A program made the position numbers and the translations under genes. Of a DNA stretch of 64,000 nt, positions 1-10,023 are shown one piece after another (the first letter of the stretch is position 1; each line of letters starts with the position of its first letter). Origin of the DNA: Marinoscillum sp. (lineage in GTDB: Bacteria; Bacteroidota; Bacteroidia; Cytophagales; Cyclobacteriaceae); NCBI GenBank assembly GCA_024305105.1, contig JAMWZA010000001.1, forward strand, positions 1 to 64,000, in the 5' to 3' direction. Below the pieces are notes generated by a model. That model was not told the DNA's origin and did no database searches. It saw only the letters and a program-made list of their open reading frames with translations.

Positions 1-21
1 GTTTACGACTTATCCTTCTTC

Positions 22-56
22 AAAGCCTTAGGCGTATTTCGTCTAAGGCTTTTTTT
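22..56 (+). terminator. Rho-independent terminator, copy 1 (end of the gene upstream of the window, probably ssb)
   Basis: AAAGCCTTAG...CTAAGGCTTTTTTT hairpin plus T-run; the same sequence follows an ssb 3' end at 1424. Confidence 0.8.
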
Positions 57-357
57 GTGGAAAATTAATTCTTTGAATAAATACTTCATTAATATCATAA
101 GAAACCAACAAGGAAGACTTCTTAACTAAGTTACAGAATTGAATAATATCACTCATATTATATCCACATGTCATTCTGACTCTGGACGGTTTACTTCTTT
201 CTTCCCTTCACGGATGCTCCAAGTACGCTATCAAGATTACCGGATTTTAAGCTTCATTGTGTACTCCTTGCAACGTACTTTTCATCTTTTGACAAATTAG
301 AAGTTTAATCATTAACTATTTATTACTAATTTAACGGTTTCACCAACTTTATAAATA

Positions 358-981
358 ATGGTTAATCACAAAGTGAACTTGCGCTTCAGCATTAGATACG
401 TGTATATAGGGATATTTCTCGTTTTATTGGGAGGTGTAATTATATTTTATTATCTCCACGAAAGTGGTAAGTCATATGGACTACTTGAAATAGTTACATA
501 CATAACTGGATCAATAGCAACATTGACATTAATATATCATGCCTTTAATCTTGAAAATCAAATAAAAAATCAAGAAAAGAATAATGCAATTTTAAAATCA
601 AAACATACATATGACTTAATTCATATATGGATAAAACCCGATATGGCAGAGATTGTCCATAAGGCAATGGATAATATAGAAAAAAGCAAGGATGTTTTAC
701 AGGACTCAAATAAAGTTGAAGGGTTTGAAAAAAGCCTTAAAACAGAAGAAAGAAAAAATTTATTCCTACTTCTTAATTATTTTGAAAATATTGGAATCAT
801 GATTGAAGATGGTTTTATTGATGAAAAGATTATGAAAATGACCTTTATTGATGTATTTAACGTTATATATACAAAACTTAAATTGTATATAAACGAAACT
901 CAAAAACAAACTCCAGGTAGTTGGAGTTATTTTGAAGCATTAGCAGTAAAATGGAATAATGAAAACAAGAAAGCTACTTGA
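358..981 (+). CDS. Hypothetical membrane protein, DUF4760-like
   Basis: 207-aa ORF, two N-terminal hydrophobic segments followed by a charged helical domain. Confidence 0.6.
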   Translation: MVNHKVNLRFSIRYVYIGIFLVLLGGVIIFYYLHESGKSYGLLEIVTYITGSIATLTLIYHAFNLENQIKNQEKNNAILKSKHTYDLIHIWIKPDMAEIVHKAMDNIEKSKDVLQDSNKVEGFEKSLKTEERKNLFLLLNYFENIGIMIEDGFIDEKIMKMTFIDVFNVIYTKLKLYINETQKQTPGSWSYFEALAVKWNNENKKAT

Positions 982-1117
982 TAATTAATCAACTATTTAG
1001 TATATTATTACGTATAATTGCAATAAACATAAACCATGACAGATATGAAATCATCAAATAATTGTTACAAAAAAGAAGGCGTTAGGATTTATTAAACAAC
1101 AATTATTAGGAAGACAT

Positions 1118-1157
1118 TAAATAAAAAAAGAGGTAGTAATATCTCTTTTTTTATTTA
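1118..1157. terminator. Bidirectional terminator-like perfect inverted repeat
   Basis: TAAATAAAAAAAGAG-gtagtaatat-CTCTTTTTTTATTTA. Confidence 0.65.
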
Positions 1158-1220
1158 TTATGATTCTACTAGTCTTTTGTCACTCAAAGCACTTTCACTT
1201 TGATCTAAACCTTTGTTGTA

Positions 1221-1260
1221 GAGTTAATTGTCTAGAGTTAATTGTCTAGAGTTAAATCTA
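1221..1260. repeat. Short tandem repeat, about 2.9 copies of GAGTTAATTGTCTA
   Basis: Read directly: gagttaattgtcta gagttaattgtcta gagttaaatcta. Confidence 0.85.
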
Positions 1261-1270
1261 GTTTTATACT

Positions 1271-1423
1271 CGTCTAGCCGACCTGGTAGAAAACTACTTG
1301 AAAAAGGGAAGCGAAGTGGGTGTACAAGGCAAATTGGTCAACCGCAGCTATGAGAGCAATGGTGACAAAAAGTACATCACGGAAATCAATATGAACGAGC
1401 TACTGATGCTCGATAAGAAATAA
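1271..1423 (+). pseudogene. ssb: 3' fragment of single-stranded DNA-binding protein gene
   Basis: Translates as RLADLVENYLKKGSEVGVQGKLVNRSYESNGDKKYITEINMNELLMLDKK*, typical SSB C-terminal OB-fold sequence with no 5' part. Confidence 0.85.
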
Positions 1424-1444
1424 GTTTACGACTTATCCTTCTTC

Positions 1445-1477
1445 AAAGCCTTAGGCGTATTTCGTCTAAGGCTTTTT
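1445..1477 (+). terminator. Rho-independent terminator, copy 2 (after ssb fragment)
   Basis: Same hairpin as 22..56, one T shorter. Confidence 0.8.
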
Positions 1478-1518
1478 TGTGGAAAAGACCTAACTTGGAA
1501 TACACTAAAGCGATTCTT

Positions 1519-1887
1519 ATGAAGACATTGATCTACAGTCTAACGGGCCTTATTGCTGTATTCCACATCTACATCGTATGGCTGGAAATGTTTGCCTGGA
1601 CAACACGGGGCGTTAAGGTTTTTGGTTCTAAGGCTTTCCCTACTGAGCTTTTCCCTAAAACCAAAACACTGGCAGCCAATCAGGGATTATACAATGGATT
1701 TCTGGTAGGAGGCCTCATCTGGTCATTAATCATCGACAATGCCGAATGGTCTCAAAACGTGGGACTTTTCTTCCTCTCGTGTGTGGCAATAGCTGGAATC
1801 TATGGAGGACTCACTGCCTCCAGAAAAATTCTGTATGTCCAGGCAGCTCCCGCACTTGTGACTATTGCGCTCTACTTGATCTTCTAA
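1519..1887 (+). CDS. DUF1304 family membrane protein
   Basis: MKTLIYSLTGLIAVFHIYIVWLEMFAWTTRGVKVFG... is DUF1304-like; internal ATG at 1519 preferred over 1477. Confidence 0.8.
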   Translation: MKTLIYSLTGLIAVFHIYIVWLEMFAWTTRGVKVFGSKAFPTELFPKTKTLAANQGLYNGFLVGGLIWSLIIDNAEWSQNVGLFFLSCVAIAGIYGGLTASRKILYVQAAPALVTIALYLIF

Positions 1888-2184
1888 AGAGTAGTGCCTC
1901 CCAAAACACCAAAAACGATGAGTCCAATTAAAATGATGGTAGTAATAAATTTTGCTGTTTTCATAAAATATTAAGCTGGTTATTGTAAAAAACTATTCTG
2001 GGACAGTGAATATAGTGAATAGTTACAAAATATAATTAAACTCTGGATGGACAAATGAATTCATTGAATGAAGCGGAATTTTCTGAACATCAACGAATAA
2101 AGTCTAAATATTTCGGATGCATTTATCAATCAATAGATTTGAATGACTATTTTTGGTTCTATCACCAAACGCAACTAATCTATT

Positions 2185-2712
2185 ATGAACTTATCCTCTG
2201 TCTGTGAAGAGCAGACGTATCAGGAAGTTCACCGCACACACGAAAAACCGCTTCGAAATTTCCTTTATTATAAATTTGGAGATTTAGAAAAAGCCAGAGA
2301 TTTTGCACAAGACGCCTTCATAAAACTCTGGCACAATTGCAGCAAAGTGCCTTTTAATAAGGCAAAGAGCTACTTATTTACCATAGCCAACAGGCTGTTT
2401 CTAGATGAAATTGATCATCAAAAAGTGGTTTTAAAATTTCAACACCGCCAGCATATTTCTGAGTCGCAAATGGAATCCAATCCGGAGTACGTCTATCAGC
2501 AGGAGGAATTCAAGGACCGTCTGGAAGAGGCTGTTTCAAGTCTCCCTGAAAAACAGCGTACAGTATTTTTGATGAGCAGAGTTGATAAATTGAAAAATAA
2601 GGAAATAGCTGAGGCATTGAACTTATCCATCAAAACGGTAGAAAAACACGTTTCATCAGCTCTTAAAACACTGAAAGATAATCTAGATGAATTGTCTGGC
2701 TTTAAAATATGA
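2185..2712 (+). CDS. RNA polymerase ECF-type sigma factor
   Basis: sigma70 r2 and r4 features (ARDFAQDAFIKLW; LPEKQRTVFLMSRVDKLKNKEIAEALNLSIKTVEKHVSSAL). Confidence 0.93.
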   Translation: MNLSSVCEEQTYQEVHRTHEKPLRNFLYYKFGDLEKARDFAQDAFIKLWHNCSKVPFNKAKSYLFTIANRLFLDEIDHQKVVLKFQHRQHISESQMESNPEYVYQQEEFKDRLEEAVSSLPEKQRTVFLMSRVDKLKNKEIAEALNLSIKTVEKHVSSALKTLKDNLDELSGFKI

Positions 2713-2760
2713 GTAGGGTTTTCGTGAAGGATATCGTTGTATTTATCAAAGGAGAATAAC

Positions 2761-3669
2761 ATGGCAGATCAGGACGAAAACCTCATCAAATGGCTCAACG
2801 GAGAACTGACAGATGACGAATTTGCACAAGCTATTGGTAAATCGGATTTCTTAAAATTTAAGCAAATCACTGGAGAGATTGACCAATGGGAGCCTGGCAA
2901 TAGCGACGAGTTTAGAGTGAAGCTTGAAGACATCCTCAACCAACCCAAAACGATCACACGGCAGATCAACTGGTGGCAACCCGTATCTATTGCCGCATCT
3001 GTAGCTTTACTTCTAACAGTAAGCGTCTGGTTTCTCTTTTTCAACCATGTGACCACCCATTACGCAGACGCTGGAGAAACAAAAGAGATTGTCTTGCCAG
3101 ATGGCGTATCCACGGTAACCCTTGCTTCATTAAGCTCCATTACTGTAGACAAACGTAACTGGAAAAAGGGACGCAGGCCAGTCAAGCTTTCCGGAAAGGC
3201 ACTATTCGATGTGGAGCCAGGCGATCCTTTCACCGTATCAACAAATGTGGGTGAAGTAGCTGTTTTGGGTACTAGATTCACTGTTGACGTCTTTGATGAA
3301 TCGATGGAAGTTGCTTGTTATGAGGGCAAGGTTCAGGCGAAAACGGGCGTTGGTTCTGTAACCATCCCTGGTGGTGAAAGCTACCTGTTTCATGAAAACC
3401 GATGGGAAAATATGATTCCAGTAACACGATCCAGACCCACCTGGCTTCAGGATGAACTTTCTTATACGAATGCACCTCTGAATCAAGTCATCAAAGCCCT
3501 AGAAAAAACATATGAAGTGACCATCGATACTGGTGACGCTGACATTAATAGGCGCTTTACTGGTACCTTCCCAAAAAGCAACCTTGAAACGGCCATTAAA
3601 TTGGTATTCACGCCACTGAACATTACCTATCAAGTAGAGGACAATAACGTTTATTTAAGCAGCAATTAA
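2761..3669 (+). CDS. FecR family anti-sigma regulator
   Basis: Single TM helix, FecR core (VVLPDGVSTVTLASLSSITVDK...GKALFDVEPGDPFTVSTNVGEVAVLGTRFTV), follows the ECF sigma gene. Confidence 0.92.
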   Translation: MADQDENLIKWLNGELTDDEFAQAIGKSDFLKFKQITGEIDQWEPGNSDEFRVKLEDILNQPKTITRQINWWQPVSIAASVALLLTVSVWFLFFNHVTTHYADAGETKEIVLPDGVSTVTLASLSSITVDKRNWKKGRRPVKLSGKALFDVEPGDPFTVSTNVGEVAVLGTRFTVDVFDESMEVACYEGKVQAKTGVGSVTIPGGESYLFHENRWENMIPVTRSRPTWLQDELSYTNAPLNQVIKALEKTYEVTIDTGDADINRRFTGTFPKSNLETAIKLVFTPLNITYQVEDNNVYLSSN

Positions 3670-3679
3670 TCCCTCATAC

Positions 3680-6232
3680 ATGCGAGCAACACTAGCCATT
3701 TCCGCCATTCTATGGGTGACTGCAGCTATATGTCAGCCAAAATCAACTCTTGGTGATGAACTAACCAGATATCAGAACGAAAAAAATATCAAGCTATCTT
3801 TTGATGCAGAGCTCCTGGAGCAAATAAGCAGTGAAAAGTCACTCCAAAATGTCCCTGTAGATTCGCTGAGCACTTATCTGTCACAGCGGTTTCCATTGGT
3901 AGCTGAGAAAATAGAAGATAACTATTACATTATCACGTTGGCTACTGCGACTTACACCGTTCATCTGATCGACTCTGTCGGCAAAGGCGACGTTTTGCCA
4001 GAATTAAGCAGTGTATTGATCAATGGAAAGGCAATACCATCTACCGTAAAAGACGGTAGACTCATTTTCAACTTACGACCTACCATTTCAGACACGGTAT
4101 CGATCTTCTCGCCAGGATACAAACCTACCTCCATCGATGTATCAACACTTTTTAACACCCGCAAACTGGAGATGTCACTATCTCCTAAAGTCATCAAACT
4201 AAACGATGTTCTCATTAAGGATTATTTAACCCAAGGAATCGACCTCAATCCAGCTAATCAAAGCATCTCTATCGATGTAAGTACACTTCCATTGCTGCCA
4301 GGAGAAACGGATGGTGACTTGTTTGCTTCACTTTCTGCACTCCCCGGCATCACTTCACCAGACAACAGAGCCGGCAACCTCTATATTCGGGGAAGCGCTA
4401 CTGATCAGTCATACATCATGCTGGACAATATCCCCATTTACAGCAAAGGCCATTACTTCGGCACCATCTCTCCGTACAACCCTAAAATAATTGATAAGGT
4501 GGAAGTGCATCGAAATGGATTTCATCCAAAACTTGGTGGACGAGTGGGCGGTGCCGTAGAGATCAAAACAGCTCCAATGGAAAGCGGAGACTTGAGTTGC
4601 GGCATTGGTGCCAACACCCTTTTTGCAATGGGGTATATCAAAGCACCATTGGCCAAAAACAAAATAGGCATTAATCTGGGTGCACGCCGCTCTTTTCCCA
4701 CGTCTTTTACATCTCCAAAGTTAGAAGCCATCACAGAAATGGTCTATGCCGGATCTGTTATTGCCAATAATGCGGGTGAAATTATTGCGGATGTGGATGT
4801 GATTTTCGAAGACTACCAAGCTGGACTCACCTTTCAGCCAAACAAAAGAAATCAACTCCTGATTTCCAGTATCTATACACGTTCTGAAATTGGTTATATA
4901 ATAGATACGCCTGATGATGGTGACGTGCCTGAAATTTATGATAATTATAACCTTGGAGTAAGTAGCGAATGGAATTCCAAAATTAAACAAAACATCAATT
5001 CCAATCTGATCATTAGCCTTAGCTCCTATCGATCCCGGTTTAGAGCCAATGCAGCTATAGATGAACCCCTCTCTCCCACGATTATGGGCTCTTTCTCAAT
5101 CAACACCATCAATGATCTAAGTATTCATGAAGAAATAGTCTTAACGACTAAAAATCTAAATGAATTGGATTTTGGATTGGAGTATCGAAACATCGAAATC
5201 CAGGAAGACTACAAAGCGGGTTCTCCGAGTGATGGCTCACTTTACTTAAGGGACCAGCATAGTAATGCTAGCATCGTGAGCCCATACGTCAATTACTCTT
5301 TTAATAACTGGAAGAATTGGTTGCTTCAATTGGGTGGTCGAATCAATTATTATAGCCGGACAAATGAAGTCAATATTGCTCCTCGAGTATTTACCAACTG
5401 GTATGCGACCAACAACCTCACTCTAAAAGGATCTTTTGGATTGTATTATCAATACCTGAGCCAGGTACAGGTGCTGGCATTTAGCAGCGGAGGATTTGAC
5501 AATGGACTGTGGCAACTTGCAGACAATAAAGAGAACTTCTCAATTGATGGCCTCCAATCGATGATCGGTGCAGTGTGGAATAAGAACAACTGGGTATTTG
5601 ATGTCGAATCTTATTTCAAAACTGCCGATAACGTTTCTTACTATTCCGCAAATAAATTCTCCGACCAAGGACGATTCTTTACTGCTGATCATGAAGCTTT
5701 TGGTATAGACTTTTATTTAAGAAGAAAACTGGATAGTCACATGGAAACCTGGCTGGGGTACTCCATAAGCGAGATAAAAGTAAAAACAGATACAATGACC
5801 TATGATGGACGTTATAGTCAGCCGCTTAGCATTAACACAGGGGTATCGTACCACAAGAATCACTTTAAAGCATCTTTAGGGTGGAGAATGGCTTCTGGTT
5901 TAAATGGCAATAGCATTGAACTAGCGCTGGCAAGAGCACCAATCTATCGAAAACCCGGACGTCCGGGACAACCTCGAGAAGATCCGTTCGCACCAATAGA
6001 CACAAGATTTCCAGTGGTCCATTTCCTTGATGCATCCATGTCCTATAGAATCCCAGAAACTGAAAACCGAAAATGGTCGGCTACCTTCGGCATATCACTT
6101 GTCAATATGTATAATCAGGAAAACCTAACAGACAAAGTCGGACGATCAGCAGGTGGTCCAGGTCAGCTAGATATCTTGGACCGAAATGCGATTGGGTTTG
6201 CACCTAATCTGATGGTTACAATCGAGTGGTAG
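3680..6232 (+). CDS. TonB-dependent receptor with N-terminal STN domain
   Basis: 850 aa; STN-like N-terminus, plug (LPGITSPDNRAGNLYIRGSATDQSYIMLDNIPIY), beta-barrel; downstream of sigma/FecR. Confidence 0.92.
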   Translation: MRATLAISAILWVTAAICQPKSTLGDELTRYQNEKNIKLSFDAELLEQISSEKSLQNVPVDSLSTYLSQRFPLVAEKIEDNYYIITLATATYTVHLIDSVGKGDVLPELSSVLINGKAIPSTVKDGRLIFNLRPTISDTVSIFSPGYKPTSIDVSTLFNTRKLEMSLSPKVIKLNDVLIKDYLTQGIDLNPANQSISIDVSTLPLLPGETDGDLFASLSALPGITSPDNRAGNLYIRGSATDQSYIMLDNIPIYSKGHYFGTISPYNPKIIDKVEVHRNGFHPKLGGRVGGAVEIKTAPMESGDLSCGIGANTLFAMGYIKAPLAKNKIGINLGARRSFPTSFTSPKLEAITEMVYAGSVIANNAGEIIADVDVIFEDYQAGLTFQPNKRNQLLISSIYTRSEIGYIIDTPDDGDVPEIYDNYNLGVSSEWNSKIKQNINSNLIISLSSYRSRFRANAAIDEPLSPTIMGSFSINTINDLSIHEEIVLTTKNLNELDFGLEYRNIEIQEDYKAGSPSDGSLYLRDQHSNASIVSPYVNYSFNNWKNWLLQLGGRINYYSRTNEVNIAPRVFTNWYATNNLTLKGSFGLYYQYLSQVQVLAFSSGGFDNGLWQLADNKENFSIDGLQSMIGAVWNKNNWVFDVESYFKTADNVSYYSANKFSDQGRFFTADHEAFGIDFYLRRKLDSHMETWLGYSISEIKVKTDTMTYDGRYSQPLSINTGVSYHKNHFKASLGWRMASGLNGNSIELALARAPIYRKPGRPGQPREDPFAPIDTRFPVVHFLDASMSYRIPETENRKWSATFGISLVNMYNQENLTDKVGRSAGGPGQLDILDRNAIGFAPNLMVTIEW

Positions 6233-6802
6233 TTAAAGCCACTTCACCTTATCCTCGATCGGTGTACGAGGTGGATGAACAGCAGGTACATTGGCATAAC
6301 CCATATAGAATAATCCTATACACTTTTCTCCCTCTGCCAGGGGTTCAAATTCGTGAAAATACTGCAGTAAATCAGGTGAACTCCAATAGGCCCCTATTCC
6401 ATAAGCAGCAGCAGTAAGCCACATATTTTGAACAGCCATAGCCACAGAAGCTACCTCCTCCCACTCAGGAACGCGATTCTTTTGATCACGCTGCATGCAG
6501 ATAGCGATTATCGCACCCGCCTTTTGAGGATTCATTTTTAGCTTTTCATACTTAGCCACAGAAAAGGATTCCAACTGGTGTAGCGATCGGTACTTCTCAG
6601 CCATGAATATGCCAAATTTCTTCTGTACCGATCCCTTAATGACTTTAAAACGCCATGGCTGGGTGAGCTTATGAGTTGGTGCCCAATTGGCATTTTCCAG
6701 AATATTTTTAATGAGCTGGTCCGGAATTATTTTATCCAAATACTGAGCTGGATATACCGCTCTTCTATTCTGCAAGAGTGCATGTACGTCTTCAATCGTC
6801 AT
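6233..6802 (-). CDS. Nitroreductase family protein
   Basis: RRAVYPAQYLDKIIPDQLIKNILENANWAPTHKLTQPWRFKVI nitroreductase N-terminus. Confidence 0.92.
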   Translation of the reverse strand: MTIEDVHALLQNRRAVYPAQYLDKIIPDQLIKNILENANWAPTHKLTQPWRFKVIKGSVQKKFGIFMAEKYRSLHQLESFSVAKYEKLKMNPQKAGAIIAICMQRDQKNRVPEWEEVASVAMAVQNMWLTAAAYGIGAYWSSPDLLQYFHEFEPLAEGEKCIGLFYMGYANVPAVHPPRTPIEDKVKWL

Positions 6803-6861
6803 GCCGCAAAATTATACCTGAGAAGCACATCTCACCTAGCTAATTGTCAAAAGTTTTAGAA

Positions 6862-7668
6862 TCAACCGTACTTTGGCTGCACCCACTTTTCCATAGGCTC
6901 GTATTTGCTGGCACTGGCCCATTTAATACCTCGCTTGAGTAATTCAATCGCATCAGGGACTTCTGTAATATGTGATAAATTATGTCCCAGAGATGTATAA
7001 AATACACGCCCTTTTCCATAACCCTTCTTCCAGGCAACTGGAATCACACAACCTTCTATCCATTCGTCTATCTGAGACCCAAACCGAGTAGTCGCTAGTA
7101 CCTTTACATTCGGATCCACATGCATGTAATACTGTTCGCTCGTCATTGGAAAATCATTTAGACCATCGGTCAGTTCATCTCCTGTTTCTAACACCCTGAT
7201 CGTATAATCTATTACTCCACCCGGATGTGCTACCCATTGACCACCCGTCATGTACTGATATTCCACATTGGCACGGAAAGCATCGCACAATCCACCATGC
7301 CAACCAGCGATTCCTGCTCCGTTTTTAACAGCTTGAAGAAGCCCTTTCTCCTGCTCTTTGGTGATTTTGGACATGGTATAAATCTGAAGAATAAGATCTG
7401 TATTTTTCATTACCGCAGCGTCCAGATAAATATCCAATGAGTCCGAGAACGTGACGTTAGCACCTTCACTACCAAGCCACTCTCCCATGTATTCTTTGTA
7501 TTTCAATGGCTCATGTCCATCCCAGCCGCCATAAACAAATAGCACATTTCGTCCTTCTAGAGAAGGGATTGCTTTTTGTTTCGGCTTGGATTTCAATTGG
7601 AAAGGTAGTGCGCTGGCCACTCCAAGGACAGCTGCTTTTGATAGAAACGATCTGCGTGTGTTCTTCAT
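6862..7668 (-). CDS. ThuA domain-containing protein with Tat-like signal
   Basis: MKNTRRSFLSKAAVLG signal; GAGIAGWHGGLCDAFR and YTSLGHN ThuA motifs. Confidence 0.9.
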   Translation of the reverse strand: MKNTRRSFLSKAAVLGVASALPFQLKSKPKQKAIPSLEGRNVLFVYGGWDGHEPLKYKEYMGEWLGSEGANVTFSDSLDIYLDAAVMKNTDLILQIYTMSKITKEQEKGLLQAVKNGAGIAGWHGGLCDAFRANVEYQYMTGGQWVAHPGGVIDYTIRVLETGDELTDGLNDFPMTSEQYYMHVDPNVKVLATTRFGSQIDEWIEGCVIPVAWKKGYGKGRVFYTSLGHNLSHITEVPDAIELLKRGIKWASASKYEPMEKWVQPKYG

Positions 7669-7822
7669 CTTTTGAGAATTTTAAAACTAATATAGTCATT
7701 TTAACTATAAGCCCCGGCAAGAATACTAACATCAGCTATCTAAAACGTTAACTGCATTTTATCTTTTTCACGTTTTGGGTTTATATTGTCGTGCCGAATC
7801 CCGCCTGCCAACCAAAGCTTAT

Positions 7823-9553
7823 ATGAAATATTTATTACTAATTGTGTCCGCACTTTGGACATTATCTGTATTTGCGCAGCGTCCTGATTTCAACGAACTT
7901 AAAAAGGCGATTTCGGAAGCTGAAACCAGGGAAGCAAAAGTCCGTGCAATGACACGATATGGAGATGCATTACCTAACAGGCAGTTTCAAGAAGTACAAA
8001 TACTGGCAGATAGTATCACATCGATGATCACCGACACTGCTGATCAGGAATTCTTATTGGCATCAAGTGAATTTCTGCAAGGAGTAAGTCTTTTCAAAGG
8101 AAGAAAACTTCCTGAAGCCAAGCCGTTCTTAAAAAGCAGTGCGGCAAAATACCGCAAGATGGATGAAGAAATGGAATTCAGAGCATTGAACATCCTTGGT
8201 CTCACCTACATCTATATGGAAGAACGTGATAGTGCTATTTACTTATTTCAAGATATAATCAAGCGCATTCCCTCTACGAACAAAAAAGGCATCATTTCTG
8301 CTCATGGTAATCTGGGATTGGCCTACCGGCAAGCTGCTGATTTTGGAAAAGCCATCTTTCATTTCGAGAAAGTGTATGAACTGGATTCCACAGATGCATT
8401 CACTTCAGTAAATGTCGCTATGAATATCGCTCGGATGTACATTGATATCGAACTCTATGATAAGGCAATAGAAACACTTAAAAAAGCAGATATCAGCAGA
8501 CTTCCGAATATTCCACCAAAAGCAGTTTATTTCAACAACATTGCGGATGCCTATCAACAGAAAAATGAACTGGATAGTGCTAAAGCTTATTTTCAAAAAG
8601 CCCATGACACAGCCGAAAGTATTCCGTTTGAACAGAGTCAGTTTATCAATGCGGGCAATTTGGTAGAGGTATCCATCCAGCAAAAGAGCTTTAGCAAAGT
8701 CCCTGAATTGCTGGACGAGATGGAGCGTATTAAAAAAATCTCTCGTGTGAGACATGCAGAGATCAGACTGCAGCTACTCAGAGCATCCTATTTGCTCACG
8801 CAATCGAAAGCAGATAGTGCCTTATTAGCGCTCCAGATTGCTGAAGCTGCGACTCAAAATCCTCAACTGAGCAACTATCGTTTGGATGTCTATTCCAAAT
8901 ACGTAGACGTCTATAATCAACTAGATGATCAGGTCAATGCAAAACGATATCTCGACAAACTGGAAGAAGAGCGTAAATCACCTTCCAACAGCAGACATGA
9001 ACGTTTTTTGGCAGATGCCAAGGCCAGTTATTTACTAGCAGTGAAAGAGGGCGAACTAGCTCAATCCCAGGCGACCATTGAAGTGTTTAGTTCTCAGCGC
9101 ATACTCCTCGCCAGTTTGGTTCTCTTGTCACTTGGGATTGCTTTCGTGCTCTTCAAGAATTACAAAAAATCCTCAGAAACACTGGCCGATCAACAAGCCA
9201 AAAATGAGGACCTGACCAAAGAGGTTGAGAAGCAAAAAACACAAATCCTGGAACTTAAGAGTAAAGCCCTCTTAGAAATACAAGAGATTATCTGTATCAA
9301 GTCGGATGGACATTATCTGGAGTTTTCACTCAAATCCAAAGAGCGACCCGAGGTAGACAGAAATCAATTGAAGAATATTTTGGAAATGTTACCAGATTAT
9401 TTTGTGCAAATTCATCGTTCCTACATCATCAACCTTAAAGAAGTTCGAGTGAAGTATTCAGATAAAATTCAGATGAAAAATGGTCAGGAACTACCTGTTT
9501 CCAGGAGTTACAAGGCAAAGCTTAATGATGCCATGAATCAATTTAATGCTTAA
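7823..9553 (+). CDS. TPR-repeat membrane protein with C-terminal LytTR DNA-binding domain
   Basis: Signal peptide, TPRs, TM segment, LytTR (EIICIKSDGHYLEFSLK...YFVQIHRSYIINLKEVR); ATG at 7823 starts the signal peptide. Confidence 0.88.
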   Translation: MKYLLLIVSALWTLSVFAQRPDFNELKKAISEAETREAKVRAMTRYGDALPNRQFQEVQILADSITSMITDTADQEFLLASSEFLQGVSLFKGRKLPEAKPFLKSSAAKYRKMDEEMEFRALNILGLTYIYMEERDSAIYLFQDIIKRIPSTNKKGIISAHGNLGLAYRQAADFGKAIFHFEKVYELDSTDAFTSVNVAMNIARMYIDIELYDKAIETLKKADISRLPNIPPKAVYFNNIADAYQQKNELDSAKAYFQKAHDTAESIPFEQSQFINAGNLVEVSIQQKSFSKVPELLDEMERIKKISRVRHAEIRLQLLRASYLLTQSKADSALLALQIAEAATQNPQLSNYRLDVYSKYVDVYNQLDDQVNAKRYLDKLEEERKSPSNSRHERFLADAKASYLLAVKEGELAQSQATIEVFSSQRILLASLVLLSLGIAFVLFKNYKKSSETLADQQAKNEDLTKEVEKQKTQILELKSKALLEIQEIICIKSDGHYLEFSLKSKERPEVDRNQLKNILEMLPDYFVQIHRSYIINLKEVRVKYSDKIQMKNGQELPVSRSYKAKLNDAMNQFNA

Positions 9554-9619
9554 AAGGAGTTGAACCAGTTACTTATTCATTGTTAATAGAAGAAACACAA
9601 TTTCCAGAAAATTCAAGAA

Positions 9620-9639
9620 CCTTTATATGCACTCGGAAG
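9620..9639 (-). repeat. tRNA-Arg 3'-end-like fragment (candidate att remnant)
   Basis: ccttTatAtgcactcggaag matches 55620..55639 (ccttCatGtgcactcggaag) at 18/20 positions. Confidence 0.5.
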
Positions 9640-9710
9640 CCTGCCTACCGGGTTTCCTACCGGTTGGATAGGAAATGGCGTTTCATATAGATCGGGAATT
9701 GTATATTGTC

Positions 9711-9953
9711 TTAGTTCATTTTGAGAAAGGAATGCGTCAACAGCAAACGCGGCCCGCGTGTGTCCATGTCTAGTGCATTTAATTCCAACAAATATGGTTT
9801 CCTATTAAACACCTCATCATACATATTATCCTGCCTCAAGTATGAAACCGCTTCATAGGAATTGATTGGTATATCGGATAAATAAACCTCATTGTCTAAA
9901 ACAACCATCAACAAATTAAGAACCGCACCTTCAGAAGAACTGAGGTGTTTCAA
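9711..9953 (-). pseudogene. Short ORF/gene remnant partly inside the left repeat
   Basis: 80-aa ORF (SSSEGAVLNLLMVVLDNEVYLSDIPINSYEAVSYLRQ...); the right copy carries the same sequence frameshifted. Confidence 0.4.
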
Positions 9954-10001
9954 GCTGCCTACTCAGACTGTCAGGTCGAAAGACCCGACAGGATAAAAAA
10001 A
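9830..10001. repeat. Left copy of ~172-bp direct repeat bracketing the 45-kb island
   Basis: Near-identical to 55294..55468, same orientation, with small indels; includes hairpins CACCTTCAG/CTGAGGTG and GGTC-GAAA-GACC. Confidence 0.9.
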
Positions 10002-10023
10002 TATCATGATCTTAGATTCTACT

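Noticed and set aside
2496-3486. Overlapping minus-strand ORFs (2496..2762, 2769..3056, 3060..3281, 3238..3486)
   Set aside because: Antisense to well-supported sigma/FecR genes with no recognisable protein features.
8405-8755. 116-aa minus-strand ORF
   Set aside because: Shadow ORF antisense to the TPR/LytTR gene.
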